From Coprinus comatus (taxonomy: Eukaryota > Basidiomycota > Agaricomycetes > Agaricales > Agaricaceae): DNA of 64,000 nucleotides. The notes below the pieces were generated by a model that saw nothing but the letters and a program-made list of their open reading frames with translations, searched no databases and was not told the origin of the DNA. Positions within the stretch are counted from its first letter, which is position 1. The number at the start of each line of letters is the position of its first letter. The stretch spans positions 62,001 to 126,000 of the forward strand of contig JAWPGT010000061.1 of the NCBI GenBank assembly GCA_034638255.1, in the 5' to 3' direction. A program made the translations under genes and the position numbers. Positions 48,694-62,073 of this stretch are shown piece by piece.

Positions 48694-49331
48694 TCAAACG
48701 ACTGTGCCAGCGTTGGAAGCGATACGAGGCCACAGATCGGCCTAGATATAAACGTCAGTCAAGCCTAAGATAAATGAAGCATTGTCTACTTACGCATTCT
48801 TTTGCGACGGGTCCGGTGATAGCAGAGCCCTTCATTTCACCCTTGGGGTTGACAATAACACCAGCGTTATCCTCGAAGTAGAGGAAGACACCATCCCTCC
48901 GGCGCCATGCCTTGCGCTGACGAACGACTACGGCGGGCATGGCTGCAAAACAAGATCAACCGCCATCCAAGTAGCACAATGAATAACACGCACTCTTCTT
49001 CCTAAGTTCGGGTTTTCCCTTCTTGACCGACGCAACTACCATGTCACCAACACCGGCATCTGGCAACCTGTTAAGGTGGGCACCGAAACCGAAAGGCTCG
49101 ATAATGTAGAGCGACTTGGCGCCGCTGTTGTCCGCGCAATTGAGAACGGCACCGACGGGGAGACCGAGGGTGAGACGGAATTTTGTGCCGGAGGCTCCAC
49201 CTATAGATGTTCACAATATTGACCAGAATAACGTATATTATTGACGAAACAAGCAGAGATGGGGAAAAATGCGACTGTCAGCATTCCTGTACATCGAGAA
49301 ACGTGTATGTACACAGACCTTTTGTTGCCAT
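48694..49331 (-). CDS. RPL23: 60S ribosomal protein uL14 (L23)
   Basis: uL14 sits at the interface of the ribosomal subunits. The middle exon has [20 protein letters not shown] near 49170 and [20 protein letters not shown] near 49050. The next has [20 protein letters not shown] and [20 protein letters not shown] near 48830. The last exon is [15 protein letters not shown] with stop at 48694. The first exon is most likely ATG GCA ACA AAA G (49331-49319), joining GGASGTKFR. Its donor (GTCTGT) is weak, so the start is less certain than the rest. Confidence 0.9.
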
Positions 49332-50451
49332 TGTGGAAAGTCTTGAGGGTCGTTACACAACTCGGGACAGGGAACACCACACCACTCAATGATCTCTGAA
49401 TAAGGTTTGTATGCCGTATTCGGCATATATTACATATACAGTTTATCGGCTATCTCCGGTTCCTCCTCGATCATCTCCTTCACCAGGATATAATTAATGT
49501 GAATAACGCACGATAGTACACAAGAATGTAGCAGAAGCAAGACCCGGGTGAATCGAATTATCCTCTCTATCGGCTCAATAATCGAGAATGATTAGTTTAC
49601 GACAAGACTGCATTTTCCAAGATCGGGCTTGGTGAAAAAATGGTTAATTCGAAGAGTGTTGTACGCCATTAATAAGGCACGCGTCAGTAGACGGCCCCTT
49701 GCTTTTTTGATGTAAGTAGTAGTAAAAGCCATTGGTATGATCAGTTTATCACCCACATACCACCGACTGATCCATTTAGATCCTCTTTAGCGCCTTCTCT
49801 TTGTAATGCGTCTACGCGGCGTAGTGTGTCAAACATAATCTCTTCTTAAAAATGGCGCGAAAGAACAACAGTACACGTTTGCTCCTTTGAAGGTATGTAT
49901 CTGCCTTGCCTAGATTCATTCCTTAGCGGCCGGAACATCAGGTGCCCTTAAAGTTTGCTCTCAGATGACCACCCTGGTGTTCTCACTATAGGACATAATC
50001 AGCTGATTGAAAGGTAAGAACCATGAATATCCATTGATAACAGTAGCAAAGACGCATTGTTATCGATGACTGGATTATTTTTACTCGTTAGTAGGACTGC
50101 TAACCGACTTCTATCTATGTTTATGCGCCGGATAAAAGTTCAATGAAGATACTTGAACTGCATGTCGACACTTGACCACCGCAAAAATTGTAAACATCAG
50201 TTGCCGCGTCGTTCTGGCTAGGTCCAAACTCCAAGGCTCCAAATTCGAACCCATGTGAAGAAGGATACAATGGGCCAAGACAAATCGCTACGTGGTGATT
50301 GGCTATGGAGTTGCTGACACATGCAGAAAGAAGGGTCTATGTAACCACCTTCTGAGTTAATTGGGATCTAGCAGGACATGTTACCGTTGTGAAACATATA
50401 TAAGCATCAAGTTAAGGCCCTTCGATAGGCCTTAGCTGAATTTATCCCCCA
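49332..50451. promoter_or_regulatory. Upstream region of catalase 1 (and of uL14), no gene seen
   Basis: This 1.1-kb gap lies between the divergent uL14 and catalase genes. It has a TATA-like ACATATATAAGC at about 50394-50405, about 50 bp before the catalase ATG, with CT-rich sequence just after it. No protein motif or RNA gene was found. No named regulatory element can be assigned with confidence. Confidence 0.45.
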
Positions 50452-52510
50452 ATGCCTGCCAAAGCTGTATTTGATAACAAAGACGGTGCCGTCTATACCA
50501 CTTCCACCGGTGTGCCAGTTAACGAGCCATACGCTGCTCAACGTGCTGGCTTTCATGGTCCCCTCCTCATCCAGGGTCAGTTATTACGATGTAGTAATTA
50601 ATGGATGGGAACTCACTATTCATATCAGACTTCCACCATATCGACCTTCTCGCCCACTTCGATCGAGAGCGTATTCCTGAGCGTGTTGTACGTCTAATTC
50701 ATATTTTAGTACGCGTGTGTATATCCTCACACTTGCCAATAGGTTCACGCTAATGGAGCTGGTGCTCATGGTTACTTCGAAGTCACTCATGACTTGAGCG
50801 ATATCACTTCCCAATCGCTCTTCAAGGAAGTCGGTAAAAAAGTTCGCCTTACAGCCCGTTTCTCCACCGTCGGTGGAGAGACCGGTTCTGCTGATACCGC
50901 TCGTGACCCGCGTGGGTTTGCTTTGAAGTTGAGGACAGACGAGGGTAACTGGGATTGGGTTTTCAACAACACCCCTATTTTCTTCATCCGTGATCCTGCT
51001 AAGTTCCCACATTTCATCCATACCCAAAAGAGGGATCCTCAAACCCACTTGAAGGATCCTGATATGTTCTGGGTAAGCCGAATTTCCGTTCCTGTGGTTC
51101 TGTTCCTGTCATGTTCACACCCCATTTCAAATAGGATTACCTCTCCCAAAATCCGGAATCTATCCACCAAATGATGATTCTTTTCTCTGATCGTGGAACA
51201 CCTGACGGTTTCTACAAACAGCATGGTTACTCCGGACATACCTACAAATGGCTCAAGGATGATGGTTCTTTCGTATATGTTCAAGTTCACTGCCGTGCTG
51301 ACGGAGGTTTCAAAGTTTGTCTAATTATATCTTTCCTCTGTCAGCAACTTATCTGATCATCTCATTAGACCCTCGATAATGCTACCGCTGGTAAGCTTGC
51401 GGGTGATGACCCCGACTATGGTACCCGTCAGCTTTTCGAAGCCATCGAATCTGGCAATTTCCCTTCCTGGACGGTTTATATTGTAAGTCATAAACATCTT
51501 ATCTACTGCTTTGGTGACATAAGACTGAGATTCATTGTATTATAGCAAACCATGACACCACAACAGGCTGAACAGTTCCGTTACAATATTCTCGATCTCA
51601 CAAAAGTTTGGCCCCACGCAGATTATCCTCTCCGTCCCATCGGAAGATTCGTGCTGAACGAAAACCCTCAAAACTACTTTGCCGAAATCGAACAGGTGAG
51701 TTTAATTTTAGAATTATGCGGAGAAGGGATGATTGATTATCTTAATCTATGACGATAGGCCGCGTTCTCTCCTTCCCACACTGTTCCCTACATTGAACCC
51801 TCCGCCGACCCAGTCCTCCAATCCCGTCTCTTCTCTTACCCAGATACCCATCGTCACCGTCTTGGCGCCAACTATCAACAACTTCCTGTCAATGCACCTC
51901 TGGTTCCTGTTGCTAACTTCCAACGTGATGGTCCCATGGCCTTTGTAAACCAAGGAAACCGTCCCAACTATCAGAGCAGCATTCAATCTCTTAGCTATGC
52001 TGGCAGGAAGGGTGATATCAATGCTACTGCTCGCAACTTTGACCGTGATGCCAAACATGAGAACTTCATTAATGGTGCTTGGAGAGACTTGAGTGAGATT
52101 ACAGAACGTATGCATCGAAACTCTTCATTCATAAAGCACTTAGTTACTGATAATCTTTCAAAATTTTAGTCGACTTTGAGCAACCCCACACTCTCTGGAG
52201 CAAAGTCTGGAATGACGCAGAGCGTGAGGCTTATGTCAGGAACGTTGCTGGTCACTTTGGCTTAGTTAAGAGTCCTGCAGTCAAGGCCAGACAATGTACG
52301 TTCAAATTCTATCTCTGCTGCAATGTTACAGTTCATTAATGAATTTTTCCTTGCATTTTAGTGTCCGTTTGGGCTGCTGTTGACCAAGGTTTATCTGATC
52401 GTATTGCAGCTGCTATTGGTCATCCTTCGGTTAAACCTCTTAAAGTGAAGACTGCTGCTGAAGCGCACAACTTCAAGCATTTTATCGGTGCCGCTAAGCA
52501 ACTTCTCTGA
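50452..52510 (+). CDS. Catalase (small-subunit, clade 3)
   Basis: Catalases split hydrogen peroxide. Nine or so exons give about 505 residues. The catalytic His lies in [15 protein letters not shown] near 50745 and the Asn in [16 protein letters not shown] near 50955. The proximal haem-ligand Tyr is in [14 protein letters not shown] near 51830. The NADPH-type region of small-subunit catalases is present ([20 protein letters not shown] near 51155). The C-terminus is AAKQLL with no SKL-type peroxisomal signal. The start ATG gives [12 protein letters not shown] and follows a TATA-like box at a normal distance. A diverged second copy follows in tandem 340 bp downstream. Confidence 0.95.
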
Positions 52511-53083
52511 GGAAACACTTCGTATATCTGTATGAGTAGGTAGTAAAATAGTGTGATATTGCCGTGAATTTATCAAATACTCGCGTTTCGGAAAACGACC
52601 TGGGGGTTTGTAAGCCTTCAAAACTATTTTTAGACTTTCTAATTAAGTCCATGTGATTTATGGTTTTCTCCCCCACACGACACTTGTACATCTCTACGGG
52701 GGACATTTATTAGGCATTGCTATAGGTTCATCCTCTGGGGAACAAGATAACTAAACTTCAGGATACTCGAAGTGAAACCGCTTCCGTTTCAAGTCGATGG
52801 ATTGGACGGTTATAATTACACGGATGTGAGACATTCAGTACATAAAATGAGTTGTAAAGGAAAAATTCCTGCGCATTGAACTCTCTCCTGAATAGCTCCT
52901 GCAACGCCTTCCAAAGCCGTCTTCGAAAACAAGGACAGAACCGTCTACACTACTTCTAACGGTGCACCTGTCAATGAACCCTACGCTACTCAGCGTGCTG
53001 GCTTCCATGGGCCCCTCCTCATTCAAGGTAAAATATTGATATTATCATTATGATCATTATTGTGTCAATCCTCAGGCCTCATT

Positions 53084-54164
53084 CCCAGTCACTTATGCCA
53101 GAGGCCATTTATGTGTTGATCTGTTGTCATATGCGCACTTTTCGTGACATATGAGCATATATGACAACATAAAAGTCCGGATTTTGTTCTGTGCTCATAT
53201 ATGCTCACCTGTTGTCATCTGTAAACACATATGAGCACATCCGCATAGTAATCATATATATTACTTATTTTATACATACGAGCTTAGATTTGAACAGATG
53301 TACAATGAATTAAAATATAATATTTTCTGTGGCTATCGGTGCATCTAGACATACAGTACATGATTATACCTACTTGCACGAGTTAAGTGTCTAAGCTCTT
53401 GTGAATTCTATCAGAATGAAATTAATGGATCCCAGAGAGGCAGTTCCTGTAACATAATGTGTTATTTGTTTGTGGTTCACGGGAGTTGGGGATGTGACCA
53501 ATTACTCACCACCAGGCTAATACCTATATCTGACATCCACCAATGATCCATGCTGCCTACAGCATCGTAAAGTAGTACTTTTAGTAACAACAGTAAATGG
53601 CATGAACATAGAAGAAGAAAGTAAGTAAAGTTGGTAGTGTACATTGGATGTAGTACTCACCGGCATCAGTATACATGGATATATGCGCTTCATTGAGTCT
53701 CGACCCTCGACACTTCAGTGAAGTTCCTGTATTAAACATTTTAAGATTAGATTTTCGGAGGAGTTCAGAGGGCATGTAAAACGGTAGAAGTTAGAATAAT
53801 CATAAGATGAGGCACTTATCAATGTGGTAGAGTGAAGTAGGAAGTGAAGGAGAGGAGAGAGAGAGAGAGAAGAGAGAGAAAGCCGAGAGTCTAATAAAAC
53901 TCAAGATTATGCAATGACGGGCATTGTCAATTTGCCATTGGACAAGAATTTCATAGAATTCTGATTTTAATTTATGAATAATATTTCCCACTGGATTGAA
54001 TTATGTTGTCATACAGCCTTCAGCACAAGTGTTTTGAATTGAACAGATGAGTACATACCAGCATTTATATGTCTCCTCATTCTGACAGATGACCACAGAT
54101 ATCAGGTCATATTTCAGACCACCACGGATGAGCGCATAAATGACCCCCGGCATAAGTGACTGGG
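53084..54164. mobile_element. Non-autonomous DNA transposon, 1081 bp, in catalase-2 intron
   Basis: The ends are CCCAGTCACTTATGCC and its exact complement (16 of 16 bases). They are flanked by CCTCATT on both sides (53077-53083 and 54165-54171), extendable to 8 bp if one terminal base is shared. Subterminal parts contain several palindromic CATATATG/ACATATGAGC words. There is no open frame of note, and a GA microsatellite sits near 53855. The 7-8 bp duplication would suit a hAT-like element, but the TIR start is not the usual CAG, so the superfamily is left open. A relic of the same family ends at 18130. Confidence 0.85.
53850..53880. repeat. GA microsatellite
   Basis: An almost pure run of GA dinucleotides inside the intron-borne transposon. 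Confidence 0.9.
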
Positions 54165-56228
54165 CCTCATTGTTCATATTAGACTTTCACCACATTGACC
54201 TCCTTGCCCATTTTGACCGCGAACGTATCCCGGAGCGCGTCGTGCGTTTCAACTATCACTTATATGCGCATATATCCACTTCATGATATTTAGGTTCATG
54301 CAAAAGGGGCTGGTGCCCATGGCTATTTTAAAGTCACTCACGACTTGAGTGATATCACTTCGCAAACTCTCTTCAAACAAGTTGGAAAACAAGTTCGAGT
54401 CACAGCTCGTTTTTCCACTGTTGGAGGAGAATCTGGCTCTGCTGATACTGCTCGCGATCCTCGTGGGTTTTCTTTCAAGTTAAGAACTGAAGAGGGTAAT
54501 TGGGATTGGGTGTTCAATAACACACCTGTCTTTTTTATTCGTGACCCTGCAAAACTTCCGCATTTTATACATACCCAGAAGAGGGATCCTCAAACACATT
54601 TGAAAGATACGGATATGTTTTGGGCACGTCTAGGCTTTAACATGATTGATACTAATGTACACATTCACTGACACCTTCAATTAGGATTACCTTTCGCAAA
54701 ATCCGGAATCTATTCACCAAATAATGATTTTGTTTTCTGATCGTGGAACACCGGATGGTTTTTTCAACCAACATGGGTACTCTGGAAACACGTTCAAGTG
54801 GGTTAAGGATGACTACTCTTTCGTTATATGTTCAGACCCACTGTATCGCAGATGGTGGCTTTAAGGTCAGTATCACATTCAATACCTTATATTGTATTTA
54901 ACTGTATCAGACACTTGACCATGCGACGGCCAGCAAACTCGCGGGTGAAAATCCTGACTACGGTACCCAGCAACTATTTGAAACTATTGAGTCTGGAAAG
55001 TTTCCGTCTTGGACTGTTTACATTGTAGGTCCAAAAACTACATTTCACAAAGAGTAAGTTAACTGTATTGATTAAAAGCAAACCATGACGCCGGAACAAG
55101 CACAAGATTTTCGCTACAATATTCTGGACCTTACAAAGGTTTGGCCCCACAAAGAATTTCCTCTCCGTCCTATTGGAAAATTGGTTCTGGATGAAAATCC
55201 TAAGAATTATTTTGCCGAGATTGAACAGGTAATCAATACATTGAACATGAATGTGGATCGGTACTAACTACTTTCCATCTTCCATTACAATTTTAGGTTG
55301 CTTTCTCACCTTCTCACCTCATTCCTTATGTTGAGCCCTCCGCCGATCCTGTGCTTCAGTCCCGCCTTTTCTCTTACCCAGACACACACCGTTATCGTTT
55401 GGGTGTCAATTACCAGCAACTTCCTGTGAATGCACCTATTATCCCTATCGCCAATTTCCAACGTGACGGTCCCATGGCGTACGATAACCAAGGGAACCGC
55501 CCCAATTACCAGAGCACTATACAGCCGCTTAGTTATGCTGCTAAATTGGGTGATACCAATGCCAGCGTTCGGGATCTTGAACGTGATAAGAACCATGAGA
55601 ACTTCCTCCATGGTGCTTGGGGGGATTTGGCCGAAATCACCGAACGTAAGTTTCATGGGGCTTACAAATGGCTTCTGAACTGATTTAATGAACCAGTTGA
55701 TTTTGAACAACCTAGAGAGCTGTGGAATAAAGTCTGGAACGACAAACAACGTGAAACTTACGTCCAGAACGTTGCTGGCCACTTTTGCACAGTTAAAAGC
55801 CCTGTAATCAAAGCTAGGCAATGTATGAAGATATTTTGGTCGGTTGTGTATTATACATCTAACACATCTAATTACATATGGATTTAGTGGCCGTCTGGGC
55901 AGCCGTTGATCAAGGTCTCTCAGATAGGATTGCAGCTGCTATTGGTCATAACCCAGTTCAACCGATTAAGGTCAAGACTGCCGCTGAAGCGCACCATTTT
56001 AGGGCACACATCGGTGTCGCCAAGCAGCTTCTCCTCTAAGGATCATGTATTGTTCGCGTTGTTGGTTTCGTTTTTGTGTAGTCGGAAGTAATACAAGGGT
56101 TAATTAAGATGTGCGGCTATTTTTGGATTACACGATTTTGATGTCAGACCACGTGATTCATAACTTGGGATCACGAGGATTTTGGGAACAGAGATTGTTC
56201 TAACCCTTGTGTCCCATTTCATCTTGCG

Positions 56229-59200
56229 ATGAGCGCAAACGACCTCTTTTCTTTTCTGGATGCACCAGCAGACGACAATGATGACGTAATATTGGAAGAC
56301 GCTCAAACAGAAGAAACTGATTCCCCGAATCTGAAGAGAAAAGCGGAGTCTCTGCAACCAGAACAGAAAAATGGTGACATGGTTGTAGACGAGGAACCAG
56401 AGGATAATTCTCCCCCCAAAAAGCCACGGTTAGGATCACCAAAACCTGTGGTACTGGATGACTTTGAAACGGAGGCGAAACGGGAAGTCGCTGCAAGTGC
56501 TGGGCTGACTGGGGCTACAACAGAAGCGGGATCACGTCTGGAGCTAAAACACCAGGTACGCATGTATAGTTCTTATTCTAAAACTTATTTTTGACTTTGC
56601 TTTAGGTTCGACATCAAGTGGCCGTACCACCGGGCTACAACTATATTCCTATTTCACAACACATCCCACCTGCTAAACCCGATCGAGAATACAAGTTCGA
56701 GCTGGATCCTTTCCAAAGGGTGTCGGTATATGCCATTCAACGAAATGAGAGTGTCCTGGTATCTGCACATACTAGTGCCGGAAAGACTGTTGTAGCCGAG
56801 TATGCTATTGCTCAATGTCTTAATAGAAAACAGAGAGTCATTTATACAAGTCCTATCAAGGTTCTTATTCCTCTTAAGTGCATGTTGTGAAATTTTGTTC
56901 ACATTGAACATTGTAGGCGCTAAGCAATCAAAAATACCGAGAAATGCTTGCAGAATTCGGAGATGTTGGTCTAATGACGGGGGATGTGACGATAAACCCT
57001 TCAGCAACTTGTCTGGTAATGACGACAGAAGTAAGTTCAACTGAGAAAGATGTATGTATTTAATACTGATGATTTTGGACTACAGATTTTACGTTCAATG
57101 CTTTATCGTGGTTCTGAAATCATGCGTGAAGTGGCGTGGGTGATATTCGATGAAATTCATTACATGCGAGATAAGGAACGTGGCGTAGTCTGGGAAGAGA
57201 CTATTATTCTACTACCTCACACTGTTCGCTATGTTTTCCTTTCGGCAACGATACCCAACGCAATGCAGTTTGCTGAATGGATTTGTAAATCACACGACCA
57301 ACCTTGCCATGTAGTTTATACCGATTTCCGACCTACTCCTCTACAACATTACTTGTTTCCTGCTGGTGGAGAGGGTATCTTCTTGGTTGTCAATGAAAAG
57401 GGCGAGTTCCGAGAAGATAACTTCAGCAAGGCGATGGGAAAATTACAAGACAGTATGGGCGATGATCCTGCAGACTCGAAAGCAGGAAAAGGGAAGAAGG
57501 GGAAAATAAAGAAGGGTGGTGACAAAAAAGGTGTGCACATCCCGGTTTTACCATATGCGGTGTAACCAACATGTTATTAGGATCTTCGGATATCTCGAAA
57601 ATTATCAAAATGATTATGTTGAAAAACTACAATCCTGTCATTGTTTTCGCATTCAGCAAACGAGAATGCGAGAGTTTAGCAATGAATCTATCAAAATTCG
57701 AATTCAATTCTTCTGACGAACAAGACCTTGTTTCAAACATCTTTACTAATGCCATTGTGAACTTGGCCGAGGCCGACCGTGAACTTCCTCAGATTGCAAA
57801 CCTTCTACCACTTCTCCGTCGCGGAATCGGCGTGCATCATGGTGGTCTCCTTCCTATTCTCAAGGAGGTCATCGAAATTCTTTTCCAAGAGGGTCTTATC
57901 AAAGTACTCTTTGCCACAGAGACATTTTCCATCGGTTTGAATATGCCTGCTAAAACTGTTGTATTCACAGCGGCAAGGAAGTTTGATGGTCGCGAGTTCA
58001 GGAATTTGTCTTCTGGAGAATATATTCAGATGTCTGGTCGTGCTGGTCGTCGTGGTCTAGATGATCGTGGTGTTGTCATTATGATGTGCGATGAGAAGCT
58101 GGAACCTACAGCCGCTAAAGCTATGGTTAAGGGTGAAGCTGACAGACTGGATTCTGCTTTCCATCTCGGGTATAACATGATTCTCAACTTGATGAAAGTT
58201 GAAGGTATTAATCCGGAATTCATGTTGGAACGGTGTTTCTTCCAGTTCCAAAGCAGTGCAGGTGTTCCTAAACTTGAAAATGGTATGCGTATTAGACCTC
58301 GTCCTTGCCAATAAGTGACTCACTTTGTTTTTCAGAGCTTAAAGAGGAGGAAGAGGCCAAGAACTCGACGGTTATTCCTGATGAAGAACGCGTCGCAGAG
58401 TATTACGAGTTCCGCCAACAACTCGATCAGATGTCGTCTGACTTCCGAGAAGTAATAACCCATCCTACCTATTCATTACCATTCCTTCTCCCTGGACGAC
58501 TCGTGAAAATCAAATATCAAAAATTGGATTTCGGATGGGGAGTTGTCATCAATTATCAAAAACGCTTACCACCAAAGGTAAGATCAGTTCTTCAATTCAT
58601 ACAGATACACACTTAAATTTATACAGAATCGACCTATACCTGTGGACCTACCGATTCATGAGCAATATGTCGTCGATGTCCTCCTCAATTGCGCTAAAGG
58701 CAGCGTCGCATCACAGGATCATTCAAACGTTCAACACCAACCAGCGGGTATTACTCCTTGTCCTCCGGGGCAAAGTGGCCAAGCTCTGATTGTTCCAGTC
58801 CTACTTTCTACACTCGATGGCATCAGTCACTTGCGCTTGGTAGTACCCAAAGATCTACGACAAGAATCTGCAAAAGAACATCTTTGGAAGAGTGTTTTGG
58901 AAGTACAAAGTCGTTTCCCTAGTGGCATTGCCCTTCTTGATCCTATACAACACATGGGTATCAAAGATGACAAGTTCAAGGAGCTAGTAAAGGTAAATCG
59001 GATTTACTTGTTTCATGTTATCTCCGCTTAAACAATGTCAATATTCATCCAGAAAATGGCCATCATGGAAAACAAAATGTTTTCTAGTCCCCTTCACAAC
59101 GATACTAGGTTACCCGAACTTTACACAGCATATGCAACGAAGAAAGAGCGCCAGGATAAAATCCGAGATTTGAAGAAAAGAATTCAATCTACTCATGATG

Positions 59201-59938
59201 TGTTACAAATGGAAGAACTTAAATGCAGAAAACGAGTGTTACGACGACTCAACTTTACCACTTCAGCTGATATTGTTGATATGAAAGGACGTGTCGCTTG
59301 TGAAATCAGTACTGGTGATGAACTACTCCTGACCGAACTCGTATTCAATGGTGTTTTCAATCCATTAACACCTGAACAATGTGCCGCTTTGTTGAGTTGT
59401 TTCGTATTCGCAGAGAAGGTGAGATTATTCATTTACCTGGAGTAATGCTATTCTGATTCTGATGGCTGTTGGTTGTTTTATAGAGTGAACAAACTATCAA
59501 ATTGAAGGAAGAATTAGCTGCTCCACTACGCGTAATGCAAGAATTTGCTAGGCGTATAGCAAAAGTCTCTAAGGAATCAAGACTATCCATCGACGAGAAT
59601 GAATACGTATCCTCATTCAAGGTTGAACTTATGGATGCTGTAATCCAATGGTGCCGTGGTGCTTCGTTCTCTGATATATTAAAGGTACGGCGAATATCTT
59701 ATTTTAGTCGAAAGAAACCACATGAACGAATAAACCCTAATATCTTTTTTCTTAGTCGACGGATCAATTCGAAGGAAGCGTGATCAGGGTTTTTAGACGT
59801 TTAGGTGAATTACTACGTCAGATGGCACAAGCTGCCAAAGTTATTGGAAATGAAGAATTGAAGCAGAAATTCGAAAAAGCGTCTGAAATGTTGGAAAGAC
59901 CAAATTCTGTTATCTTTTGTTCATCTCTGTATCTTTAA
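56229..59938 (+). CDS. MTR4: Exosome helicase Mtr4 (Ski2-like DExH)
   Basis: Mtr4 feeds RNA to the nuclear exosome and is part of TRAMP-type complexes. An acidic N-terminus is followed by helicase motifs: [17 protein letters not shown] near 56760 (motif I), [11 protein letters not shown] near 57140 (DEIH, motif II), FLSATIPNA near 57235 (III), [11 protein letters not shown] near 57645 (IV), [19 protein letters not shown] near 57910 (V) and [15 protein letters not shown] near 58025 (VI). A stalk/KOW (arch) region follows around 58480-59000, then the helical-bundle C-terminus with [14 protein letters not shown] near 59640. Eleven or so short introns interrupt it. Ski2 was considered, but the length, motif spacing and arch sequence fit Mtr4 better. 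Confidence 0.92.
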
Positions 59939-60052
59939 AAATACAATACATCGGAATTCATATGTGGATTAATTATTTAAATAAACCAAAGCAGTGAGAA
60001 GTGATGATGGGAATACATTATATCCTTAAACTTGACTCGAGCCGATGATAAT

Positions 60053-62073
60053 TTAGCAGGCACCACTGTCAGTCCAGACATCAGCTCCTGGTGTCTCGCC
60101 TTGAGTCCACCACTTAGCAGTCCAGAGATGACCACCTGTTAGGTAATATAATCGGTTAAATTATCCTACAAAGGTTTCAGGGTCAAAATTCGACGTACCA
60201 TAGGTAGCCTTGTCACCACCAACGTAAACAGTTGAGGAACTCCATGCATTGACACCAGCGCAGATACCAGTTCCAGGAGTAGTGGTGGGGTTTGTAACAG
60301 TGGTAGTAGGAGAACCAGTACCAGAACCCATGTTGTTACGGATGTTATCCCATTTACTGTTAGGGTAACTCAAATGGTTTTGGGTTTGATCGAGTGTACC
60401 GAGGACGCCTGCAGCAACACCGACGAGAGACTCAGAGCCGACTTTATCAGTTGAGAGCTAAGAGAAAATAATTTGTGTTTCATGTTAGACATCTTTGTTG
60501 TAAGGGTTATGCTATCAAGTCTCACCTCCCAGAACATGCTACCACCAAGACCTTTGTTGTTGATATATTGAGACTTTTGCCTGACGACGTTGGGGGTATC
60601 ATAGGAGACGAGTTCCTTCTTGGCAGAGTCGTAAGAGTAAGAAGTTACATCAGTCGAGTTTTCAAAGACTTGAGCGCCAGCGACTATAACCCATACAATT
60701 AGGAAACCGAGTTTTCTCAAGTGTGATTATAGAGAACAGGGGCCTTACGAGGAAGAGTCTTGTAGGAGTAGATACCAGCTTCGATAGTTCCAGGACCAAT
60801 CTAAATGTGATAATGATCATTAGATGATGTAATGTTCATCTATGAAGGAATGGAAACATACTCCACTGTAGGATTGACCAATACCATTGGTGTTCTCGAA
60901 TGCACGACCGTAGAGAGGCATACCAAGATTGATCTTGGAGGCGGTGGCGCCTGAGCGAATGTAGAATTGAACGGCAGCATCGGTGGAGATACCAGTCCTA
61001 GCACCACCGTAAAGGTTAGCTTGATGATCAGCATAGGTCAACCAAGAACCAGCATAGTCGTATGCCTACGTAGGATCAAATTAGATCCGACCCTTTCATT
61101 GTGAAGTTCATATGGAGGATTTTACTCACCATCAAGTTCCAGTAGTTCATGGCACTGTTCATTTGAGGAATGTTGAGGTTGGCATAGTTGGCAGGGCCAG
61201 CGGCAACAGCGGCGGTGATGTGATATGGAGAGGTGTCTCCCTTGCGGCTAGCAAGGTTGTTAAAGGCAGTACGGAGTGCAGTGATAAGGTCAGCAAGACC
61301 CTGTCCTTGGGCAGAGTTGGAAGGATATTCGAAATCGATATCACTTAAGGGAATTTTAGTAAGAAGGATTTAGAAGGAGACGTATTGAACAAAGTAACTC
61401 ACATTCCATCGAGGCCGTAGTCCTCGACTAGAGTTACTGCGTCATTGACGAAATTTGCGCGAGATGAGGCGGAAGTCACAAAGTTAAAGTGACCTGATTG
61501 TGAATATGTCCAGCCACCGATGGAAAGAAGGACTTTCAAGTTGCGCTGCTTCTGCTTGAGGAGATAAAGTTGCTTGAAGCAACCGTAGACGTTGTTTCCA
61601 GTCTCAGACCATGAGTCACCGGGGAAGTGCTTCTCCGAATCAGCATAAGAGTCAGTCAACTTGATGTTTCCGGTAGAAGCATCGACATCGGCGAAGGAGT
61701 AAAGGATGTCTGGGGAACATTATCAGGGCTCAAAGCACAAATGATTATATGTTATTACTCACGAGTGATGGGTTTGGAAATAATGTCCGTGGGTTCTATG
61801 AATAGAAACTGTCAGGAAATGTATTGTATTTGATTATGTTGAGATCGACATACGGAAATTAGCACCATAGATACCCCAGTTAGTGAAGTACGCAAATGAA
61901 GCCTTGTTCGTCGCACGCCTATGGATGCTGTTGGTCTGCGGGTGGGATTCAATGGCATATCTCTTGGGTGCATCCTTGTAGTTGGCAGGTCTGTGCATGA
62001 CCTGGGTAGCCTCAACAGTAGTTAAAGCAGCCAATGCGATGGTAACAATGCGGAGGAGGTTTAGAAAAGCCAT
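60053..62073 (-). CDS. Secreted GH18 chitinase with C-terminal CBM5/12
   Basis: The enzyme should hydrolyse chitin in the wall or in prey and debris. The start [20 protein letters not shown] is a signal peptide. The GH18 barrel shows [11 protein letters not shown] near 61885, [13 protein letters not shown] near 61520, the catalytic DGIDIDFEYP near 61400-61330 (crossing an intron), [10 protein letters not shown] near 61060 and [10 protein letters not shown] near 60910. GGSMFWE lies near 60530. After a Thr/Pro/Gly-rich linker (60250-60310), a chitin-binding module follows, with [20 protein letters not shown] and [13 protein letters not shown] near 60100. The catalytic Glu is present, so it should be active. 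A TATA-like sequence (CTTATATCTTAT) lies about 40 bp upstream of the ATG. Confidence 0.93.

Larger units (their letters stand above)
52847..56039 (+). pseudogene. Second catalase, frameshifted and with a transposon in intron 1
   Basis: Exon by exon it parallels the first catalase, with the same intron positions. It keeps the catalytic His ([15 protein letters not shown] near 54300), the Asn and the haem Tyr ([14 protein letters not shown] near 55370). Two lesions stand out. Intron 1 contains a 1081-bp inverted-repeat element (53084-54164). One extra base in GTTATATG at about 54823-54826 shifts the frame within the VYVQ block and leads to a stop some 30 bases later, whereas catalase 1 reads through. 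The start is uncertain; an ATG at 52847 can join the first clear exon over a 45-nt intron with a weak donor. The rest of the coding sequence stays well conserved, so inactivation is recent or the extra base is a sequencing error. Confidence 0.82.

Noticed and set aside
57516..57608. A frame break in MTR4 around GTGTAACC
   Set aside because: The segment is an intron with GTGTGC donor and TTATTAG acceptor; joining it keeps the helicase frame.
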